A stretch of DNA of 64,000 nucleotides from Catellatospora tritici (GTDB taxonomy: Bacteria > Actinomycetota > Actinomycetes > Mycobacteriales > Micromonosporaceae). The notes under the pieces were generated by a model. It was not told the DNA's origin, searched no databases, and saw only the letters and a program-made list of their open reading frames with translations. The translations under genes were made by a program, and so were the position numbers. Below, in pieces: positions 59,401-64,000 of the stretch. The stretch spans positions 1 to 64,000 of the forward strand of contig NZ_JAHRCY010000017.1 of NCBI RefSeq assembly GCF_019083965.1, written 5' to 3'. Each line of letters starts with the position of its first letter. Position 1 is the first letter of the stretch.

Positions 59401-61035
59401 GACGACGCCTACTCGTACGCCTTCGACGGCCAGTGGGGCTACCTGGACTACGTGCTGGCCAGCGGCCCGGCCGTCGGGCAGGTCACGGGTGCCGGGGACG
59501 TGCACCACAACGCCGACGAGCCGTCGGTGCTGGACTACAACACCGATTTCAAGACCGCCGGGCAGATCGCGTCGCTCTACGCGCCCGACCGGTTCCGGAC
59601 CAGCGACCACGACCCGGTGGTGGTCGGCCTCGACCTCGGCGTCGCGCCCACGGTCACCGGCACCCCGCCGGCGGGCACGGTCGGCGAGCCGTACGGCTTC
59701 GCCTTCACCGTGACCGGCTCGGGCCCGGTGGCGGCGAGCGTCACGGCGGGCAGCCTGCCGCCGGGCGTGGCCCTCACGGCGGACGGCCAGCTCAGCGGGG
59801 CTCCGGCCAGCGCGGGTGACTTCGCCTTCACGGTGCAGGTGGCCAGCGCGTTCGGGCAGGCCGAGCTGCCTGCCTCGATCCACGTCGGTCCGGGTACCAG
59901 TGCCACGGTGCTCGGCGCGCAGCCGAACCCGGTCACGACCGGCGCTGCGCTCACCCTGACCGCGACCGTCACCGCGGCCGTTCCGGCCACCGGCACGGTC
60001 ACCTTCCGCGAAGGCGCCACCCCGATCGGCACGGCTGCGCTCAGCGGTGGCACGGCGACGCTGGTCACCTCGGTGCTGCCGGGCGGCGACCACGCGATCA
60101 CGGCCGAGTACTCGGGCAGCGCGGATCTGCTCGGATCGCAGTCGGGCCCGCTCGCGGTGGCTGTGGTCGACCCGGTGACGCTCGACGGCGTGCTGCCGGG
60201 CGGCACGGTCGGGTCGGCCTACTCGGCGTCGGTCTCGGCCGGCGGCGGTGGCCCGATCACCTTCGCGCTGAGCGATGGGGCGTTGCCGCCCGGTCTGTCG
60301 CTGTCCGCGTCGGGTGTCGTCTCCGGTACGCCGACCGTCGGCGGTGGTTACACCTTCACCGTCACCGCCACCAACCCGGTCAGCACGGTGGCCCGGGACT
60401 ACACGGTCACCGTGGCCGCCGCGGCGACCACGACGGCGGTCACCTCCTCGGCCAGCCCGTCGGTGCTCGGCGCGCCGGTGACCTTCACGGCGACGGTGGC
60501 CGGCCCGGCCGGGACCACCCCGACCGGGTTCGTGCAGTTCCGCGTTGACGGGGCTGCGGTCGGCGGTCCGGTCGCGCTGTCCGGTGGTACGGCCACCAGC
60601 AGCCCGATCGCCAGCTTGGCGGTGGGGCAGCACCAGGTCACCGCCCAGTACCTCGGTGGTGCGTCCTACCTGGCCAGCGCCGGTACGGCCACGCAGCTCG
60701 TCCGGTACGCGGTCCGGGTGATCACTCCGGCGGCGGGTGGCGCGGTGCGGGCCGGTTCGGTGGTGCCCGTCACGTTCCAGCTCACCGACGTGTCGGGGGC
60801 ACCGATCCCGCTGCTGGAGTCGGCCTGCCTGCTGCTGGCCGGCCGGGTGAAGGTGTCGGCCTCGGGGGCGCAGTCGCTGTCGGCGACGACGCCCGTGTTC
60901 GAACCGATCACGCGTACCTTCGCTGTCCTGTGGCCGACCGCCAAGCGTCCGACGGGTCCGGTGACGATCACGGTCACCGTGACCTACCCGGGCGCCCCGG
61001 CGCAGCAGGTGGCCACGACGATCACGCTGACCTGA
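56497..61035 (+). CDS. ExeM/NucH-type secreted multidomain nuclease
   Basis: A 1512-aa exported protein. Signal (1-32); an N-terminal propeller-like domain (about 35-355); an Ig-like domain (about 360-440, ITTQPQDMTISSGATATLTA); an OB/lamin-tail-like ExeM region (about 450-640, GRGFYLQDSGDGDTATSDG-like); an endonuclease/exonuclease/phosphatase domain (about 725-1045) with VASANLLNFFNTY, EMENDGYG, IVGDLNSYAGEDPI and TSDHDPVVVG; then putative-Ig/Big_3-type repeats to the end. Such enzymes degrade extracellular DNA or supply phosphate. GTG 56497 has GAGAGG 7 nt upstream. Confidence 0.88.
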   Translation: MRLHIRRNLARLAVALLVIPGAAALTASSAAADTSSGNIVVVRVGDGAAALSSVAAPVFLDEYTPAGALVRTITLPTSVSGSNRRFTMAGSATSEGALALSADGRYLTLGGYDADPGLAGVATSSTATVARVAARVDGAGAVDTTTAITDAFSGANIRGVVSDDGSRVWAVGSSGGVRLATVGAGTTTQINSVAPTNLRAVAIADGRLYVSTGSAPTGVYAVGSGLPTTGGQTPSLVTAVPSPYAILALDRDPGVPGVDTLYVADDSASPNGGIAKYSFNGSAWTARGNFRPSGSGARGITGSVTGATATLFATTNAGSAQLVKVEDTAAYDAPISATAVVLQTAATNTALRGVAFAPAGGSVPTTPAITTQPQDMTISSGATATLTAAATGTGPLNYQWYAGTSGDTSTPVGTGASYTTPALSSTATYWVRVTGPGGQVDSVTATVTVNPVTPACTGAVTAIGVVQGTGDVSPLAGQTVTVRGTVVGDSEGPSPALRGFYLQDSGDGDTATSDGVFVFDNGANLVSLGDVVEVTGPVSEFQGQTQLTGTATTVVSCGTQGTVAPTDVTLPRASATDLEPYEGMLVRFHQTLSVTEHFQLGRFGQVVVSSGGRLRQPTADIRATDTAAVAAAQLANNLNRLIIDDADQAQNPDPIVFGRGGQPLSASNTLRGGDTVTDPVGVLTYTWAGNSASGNAYRLRPLGALGGTASFQAGNPRPSAPPAVGGSLKVASANLLNFFNTYTGCHLGTLGAVTDCRGATSDTEYQRQLAKEVASLRFLDADVIGYMEMENDGYGPDSALQALVNALNAADGPGTWAFVNADAATGSTDVAGTDAIKAGLLYRTAAVTPVAGATFVDVNPIFERRPVAQTFQTPAGARFTVIANHLKSKGSCPTSGPDTDQGDGQSCWNAHRTEQANELASWISTTVVPGAGDPDVLIVGDLNSYAGEDPIAALEAAGFTNLVKAFHGDDAYSYAFDGQWGYLDYVLASGPAVGQVTGAGDVHHNADEPSVLDYNTDFKTAGQIASLYAPDRFRTSDHDPVVVGLDLGVAPTVTGTPPAGTVGEPYGFAFTVTGSGPVAASVTAGSLPPGVALTADGQLSGAPASAGDFAFTVQVASAFGQAELPASIHVGPGTSATVLGAQPNPVTTGAALTLTATVTAAVPATGTVTFREGATPIGTAALSGGTATLVTSVLPGGDHAITAEYSGSADLLGSQSGPLAVAVVDPVTLDGVLPGGTVGSAYSASVSAGGGGPITFALSDGALPPGLSLSASGVVSGTPTVGGGYTFTVTATNPVSTVARDYTVTVAAAATTTAVTSSASPSVLGAPVTFTATVAGPAGTTPTGFVQFRVDGAAVGGPVALSGGTATSSPIASLAVGQHQVTAQYLGGASYLASAGTATQLVRYAVRVITPAAGGAVRAGSVVPVTFQLTDVSGAPIPLLESACLLLAGRVKVSASGAQSLSATTPVFEPITRTFAVLWPTAKRPTGPVTITVTVTYPGAPAQQVATTITLT

Positions 61036-61061
61036 CCGTCCGCGTGAGCTGCTGAGGTTTA

Positions 61062-61121
61062 GCAGTTTCGGGGAAAGTGCGGGAATCTTGGCCTTGATTC
61101 GAGCACTTTCCCCGAAACTGC
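61062..61121 (+). repeat. family A palindromic repeat, copy 4
   Basis: Perfect 19-bp arms (61062-61080 and 61103-61121) identical in sequence to copy 1, 27 bp after the nuclease stop; the 22-nt centre has GAATCTTGGCC and GATTC. Confidence 0.9.
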
Positions 61122-61251
61122 AGACTGTTCACCGGGCCGGGCGCCGTTACGGCGCCCGGCCCGGTCGTGTTCGGGGTGGGGGCTCGGGGGCGGGGGTCAG
61201 GGGGCGGGCACGTGGATAGAATCGACCGCTGACCAATGTGGAGGAGAGCAG

Positions 61252-62133
61252 ATGGCGCGCGGCAATGGTCGGTCTGGATGTGGCTGTCTGCTGCTGTTCC
61301 TGGTGGCGCCGATCCTGGTGAGCCTGTTCGTCTCCATCCCGGGCATGATCCTCGCCTCGCCCGCGATCGTGGCGTTCCTGCTGGTGCGCAAGCCGGACCA
61401 GATCGCGGCGTATCCGTCGTGGTGGATCGGGGTGGCGCTGGCGCCGGTCGTGGCATACCTGGTGGTCCGGATCGCCGCCCGCCGTAAGGCTCATCCCGGC
61501 CAGCGCATCCACCTGATCCGGGCGGGCATCCTCACCGCGCTGTGCACGGCCGCGGCGCTGACTGCCCTGTTCCTGGACGAGAAGTACCTGCCTGCGGCGG
61601 TGACCACCGCTGCGCCGTCGGCCACCGACGAGGAGCGGCTGAAGTCGCTGGTCTTCGCGCTGCCGATGGTCGGCCCGCTGGCCGCCGCGCTGGTGGCGCT
61701 GCTGTTCTACGCGGTGCTGCGGCTGCTCGACCGCAAGGTGCCCGACCGGCGGCCGGTCGTGTACCGGCCCCAGGGCTCGCACGTCTCCGTCGAGCTTGAT
61801 CCGCAGCCGCAGGAGATCTGGTGGGGCGAGGTGGAGTTCCGGGAGGGAGACGGGTCGAAGGATCGCCCGTTCGTGGTGCTGCGGACATACCCGGAGTATC
61901 TGGAGGTTCTGCAGATCACGTCGCAGGACAAGTCCCACCGCGACGACCACATGTGGTTCTGGTCGGAGAGCGACGACGTGTACTCGGCCGGGCCCGGCTA
62001 TCTGGAGCTGCGGGTCCGGCGCCTGGACCGGATCGACCTGCGCCGCCAGGACTCCGGCTACTGCCCGGACGAGATCTGGAACCAGGTCCGCCATCTGCGC
62101 GAAGGCCAGGCGCCCCGCTCCCGTACCTCCTGA
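61252..62133 (+). CDS. membrane-anchored PemK/MazF-like protein
   Basis: A 293-aa protein. The N-terminal ~165 residues hold about four membrane segments (near 10-45, 52-73, 85-105, 133-158). Residues about 185-290 match the PemK/MazF endoribonuclease fold: EIWWGEVEFREGDGSKDRPF, then VLQITSQDKSHRDDH and a Y/L-rich end. In free PemK toxins this fold cuts mRNA; here it is tethered to the membrane and no antitoxin gene is adjacent. GGAGGAG precedes ATG 61252, and TAGAAT (61215-61220) is a candidate -10. Confidence 0.75.
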   Translation: MARGNGRSGCGCLLLFLVAPILVSLFVSIPGMILASPAIVAFLLVRKPDQIAAYPSWWIGVALAPVVAYLVVRIAARRKAHPGQRIHLIRAGILTALCTAAALTALFLDEKYLPAAVTTAAPSATDEERLKSLVFALPMVGPLAAALVALLFYAVLRLLDRKVPDRRPVVYRPQGSHVSVELDPQPQEIWWGEVEFREGDGSKDRPFVVLRTYPEYLEVLQITSQDKSHRDDHMWFWSESDDVYSAGPGYLELRVRRLDRIDLRRQDSGYCPDEIWNQVRHLREGQAPRSRTS

Positions 62134-62143
62134 CGAATGCGGT

Positions 62144-62203
62144 GCGGTTTCGGGGAAAGTGCATGAATCTTGGCGACTATTCGTACACTTTCCCGGAAAC
62201 TGC
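62144..62203 (+). repeat. family A palindromic repeat, copy 5
   Basis: Arms 62144-62162 and 62185-62203 with a few mismatches, starting 11 bp after the PemK-like stop; centre GAATCTTGGC...ATTC retained, length again 60 nt. Confidence 0.85.
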
Positions 62204-62336
62204 GGCAAACCCACGCGCGTGCGAGGCGATCGCCCGCACGGGCTGGGACCTAGTGGCTGGTGGTGCCCGGTGGCCCGGCTCCGCGCGGTCGTCGGCGTGG
62301 TCTAGAGTCGCCGAGTCGTCTTCGGGGAGGATCATG

Positions 62337-63014
62337 ATGGCGGACGTGGATGCCACGGGCGTAAGGCGCCGGCGCACCCTGCGAGTGCTGCTGGCGGCCG
62401 GTGCGGCGGTGCTGGCAGGCGGGGTCGCGGTGGCCGTGCTGGCCGCCGGTGGCGCGGGTTCGGGTGCCGCGCCCGGCGCGGTGGACGCGCCGCTATGGTC
62501 GGCGCCCACCTCGGCGCAGCCTTCCGCCGTCCCTTCGGCGGACGGCTCCGGCACGCCGTCCGCGCCGCCCTCGCCGAGCGTCAGACTCGTGCCCAGCCCC
62601 ACCGCACCCAGCCCGGCGGGGGCGCCGAAGCCGACCGCCAAGGCGCCGTCACCAGCGGCGCCGAAGCCGAAGCTGACCGTGACGTCGTTGACCGTCACGT
62701 CGCACATCGACGCCACCACCTACACGGCGACGGTGCGGGTGCAGCTGAGCGGATCCGGCACGGGTGAGCTGCACCTGACGGTCTACTACCCGTCGAACCG
62801 GGCCTACGAGTCCGACATCGTCCTCAAGAAGTACCAGATCACCGGGCCCGGCACGATCGTCAAGACGATCACCCTGCCGACGAAGACCGTCTGCGCCCAG
62901 TACGACCCGGACAACTATCAGCGTGGCTACTACGTGGACCTCAACGGCCAGGTGTTGTATCCGCTGCAGGGCTCGAAGGACTCGAAGGTCGAGTGCGTCA
63001 AGCCCGCGGGCTGA
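62337..63014 (+). CDS. secreted or membrane-anchored protein with Pro/Ser-rich linker
   Basis: A 225-aa protein: cytoplasmic stub (RRRR), one hydrophobic segment (near 14-37), a long Ala/Pro/Ser linker (about 40-110, PSPxxP-rich) and a beta-sandwich-like C-terminal domain (about 112-225) with two Cys (TVCAQYDPD, VECVKP). No family recognised. GGGGAGG lies 6 nt before ATG 62337 and 3 nt before ATG 62334; the spacing favours the second. Confidence 0.7.
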   Translation: MADVDATGVRRRRTLRVLLAAGAAVLAGGVAVAVLAAGGAGSGAAPGAVDAPLWSAPTSAQPSAVPSADGSGTPSAPPSPSVRLVPSPTAPSPAGAPKPTAKAPSPAAPKPKLTVTSLTVTSHIDATTYTATVRVQLSGSGTGELHLTVYYPSNRAYESDIVLKKYQITGPGTIVKTITLPTKTVCAQYDPDNYQRGYYVDLNGQVLYPLQGSKDSKVECVKPAG

Positions 63015-63019
63015 CAGCG

Positions 63020-64000
63020 TCAACGGCGGCGGTGCCAGCGCAGCGGGCCGGGGTGCAGGGTCCACAGCAGGCGCCGCCACCACGACCGGCGGGCCTTGAG
63101 CTCGTCGATGTAGGCCAGCGCCCCGCTGCGGGCCTTCTCGGCCTCCGCGTCGTCGGAGGTGCCGGGCCCGAACACGGCGGTGTTGACCGTACCGGCGACC
63201 TCGTCGAGTGCGGGTGCCCGCAGCCGGACCGTGTGCTTGCCCCGGACCAGCGCGGCCGCGTCGGCGGCGTGCGCGGCGGTCTCGGCGGCGCTCAGGTGCC
63301 CGCCCGCCGGGTGCCCGGCCAGCCGTAGCGCGTCGCCGACCTCCAGCCACGCCCCGGCGATCCGCTCACCGGGGGTGCCCTCGTCCAGGCGTCGGCGGCG
63401 GAGCGCGGCCCGTGCCAGCAGCACGAACACGATGAAGCCGACCAGCAGCACCAGCAGCAGTCCGCCGCCGCCCGCCCCGGCGATGAGCGCGACGGGCACG
63501 CCCGCCGCCTGTCCGGTGGGGCTGGGTCCGGCTTCGGTGGCGGTCGGCTGGTTCGTGTCGTACGTCGGGACCGGCTCGGGGGACTGCGGCGGCGGCGACG
63601 AGGTCTCCGGCAGCGGCTTGAACTCGTTCTCCAGCGGCTTGACGTCCTGGTCGGGCTGCGGCAGCGGGTGGAACGGGATCCAGCCGAGGTCGGTGAAGTA
63701 CACCTCGGGCCAGGCCAGCGCGTCCCCGGCGGTCAGCGCGCGCTGCCCCGCGTGGGCCTCGAAGCCGACCACGACCCGGCTGGGCAGGTTCAGCAGCCGG
63801 GCCAGCACCGCGAACGTGGCGGCGAACTGCTCGGAGGTGCCGCGACGACCGCCGCCGTTGGGTGGCCCGAACAGGAAGAAGTCCAGGTTGGGGTAGGCGT
63901 GGCCGCTGGGCGCCTGCGAGTCGAGCTGGTAGTGGTCGGACAGGAACTGTTCGATCGCCAGCGCCCGCTGGTAGGGGGCGCCGTTGTCGGCGCCGAGCTG
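63020..64000 (-). CDS. transglutaminase-like (TgpA/DUF3488-type) protein, 3' part
   Basis: The gene runs off the right edge; 326 residues are present. The transglutaminase core motif reads GTSEQFAATFAVLARLLNLP, then RVVVGFEAHAG and HAWPEVYF-like AWPEVYFTDLGWIPFHPLP, so the His and Asp of the triad are in place. The usual nucleophile Cys (GxCEQFA) is replaced by Ser. A membrane helix near the end (PVALIAGAGGGGLLLVLLVG) and a basic DUF4129-like tail follow. Probably a membrane peptidoglycan or protein-processing enzyme of the TgpA type. Confidence 0.78.
   Translation of the reverse strand, partial: QLGADNGAPYQRALAIEQFLSDHYQLDSQAPSGHAYPNLDFFLFGPPNGGGRRGTSEQFAATFAVLARLLNLPSRVVVGFEAHAGQRALTAGDALAWPEVYFTDLGWIPFHPLPQPDQDVKPLENEFKPLPETSSPPPQSPEPVPTYDTNQPTATEAGPSPTGQAAGVPVALIAGAGGGGLLLVLLVGFIVFVLLARAALRRRRLDEGTPGERIAGAWLEVGDALRLAGHPAGGHLSAAETAAHAADAAALVRGKHTVRLRAPALDEVAGTVNTAVFGPGTSDDAEAEKARSGALAYIDELKARRSWWRRLLWTLHPGPLRWHRRR

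Noticed and set aside
57166..60633. 1155-aa minus-strand ORF opposite the ExeM-type nuclease
   Set aside because: Arg/Gly/Asp-rich shadow translation; the plus strand has a signal peptide and nuclease motifs.

Overview
The window is high-GC (about 70-73 %) actinobacterial chromosome. Typical signs are GTG and TTG starts, 1-8 bp start/stop overlaps, four sigma factors, twin-arginine and lipoprotein signals, and long antisense ORFs produced by GC codon bias. Spo0M, a PemK-like toxin fold, a sulfatase/FGE pair and GGGCCC-centred intergenic palindromes like those I remember from Micromonospora suggest a Micromonosporaceae member (inference; no rRNA or marker gene is present). Nothing looks like a prophage or an integrated element.

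Layout. 1-10 kb: the end of a nucleotide-sugar dehydrogenase, manA, Spo0M, DUF2277, a membrane protein, a GlxA-type AraC regulator divergent from an MFS carrier, and a glycosyltransferase/amylo-1,6-glucosidase operon. 10-14 kb: a SigB/F-type sigma factor divergent from a Nudix hydrolase across two palindromes, and an ECF42-type sigma factor convergent with its expected DGPF partner. 14-20 kb: a MacAB-like export operon (adaptor, ATPase, permease) and an AI-2E-family protein. 20-24 kb: a SigE-type ECF factor with a membrane partner, and an Hsp70-like/beta-propeller fusion. 25-30 kb: a 1462-aa secreted LamG/DNRLRE protein. 30-34.5 kb: a NarL-type two-component system and a SigK-RskA-fasciclin locus with matching promoter motifs. 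34.5-38 kb: a DHA2 exporter, an M23 lipoprotein and an RDD protein. 38-39.3 kb: a conserved protein of unknown function followed by three tRNA-like segments. 39.4-45.7 kb: a PiT phosphate transporter with its DUF47/PhoU-like partner, a small leader-like protein, an MBL hydrolase, proS and an RlpA-like protein. 45.8-49.1 kb: a K+ channel, then a sulfatase-FGE operon preceded by a 29-codon Cys-containing leader peptide that I found by reading the spacer. 49-54 kb: a two-domain isoprenoid synthase fusion and an M23/FG-GAP secreted protein. 54.8-64 kb: a degenerate M16-like protein, a 1512-aa ExeM-type nuclease, a membrane-anchored PemK-like protein and the 3' end of a transglutaminase-like gene.

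Two families of intergenic repeats run through the window. Family A has five copies, each exactly 60 nt, with two inverted 19-nt quasi-palindromes around a conserved 22-nt centre, all in the same orientation. Family B has three copies with paired palindromes centred on GGGCCC or GGGCACC. Both have the architecture of REPINs.

The most promising observations are the 60-nt family A repeat, the protein-plus-tRNA-like array at 38.2-39.3 kb, the cyclase-like/prenyltransferase fusion at 49.2-51.5 kb, the leader peptide ahead of the sulfatase operon, and the sigma-factor circuits with visible candidate promoters (ECF42-DGPF and SigK-fasciclin). No search or folding program was run; family names come from reading the translations.
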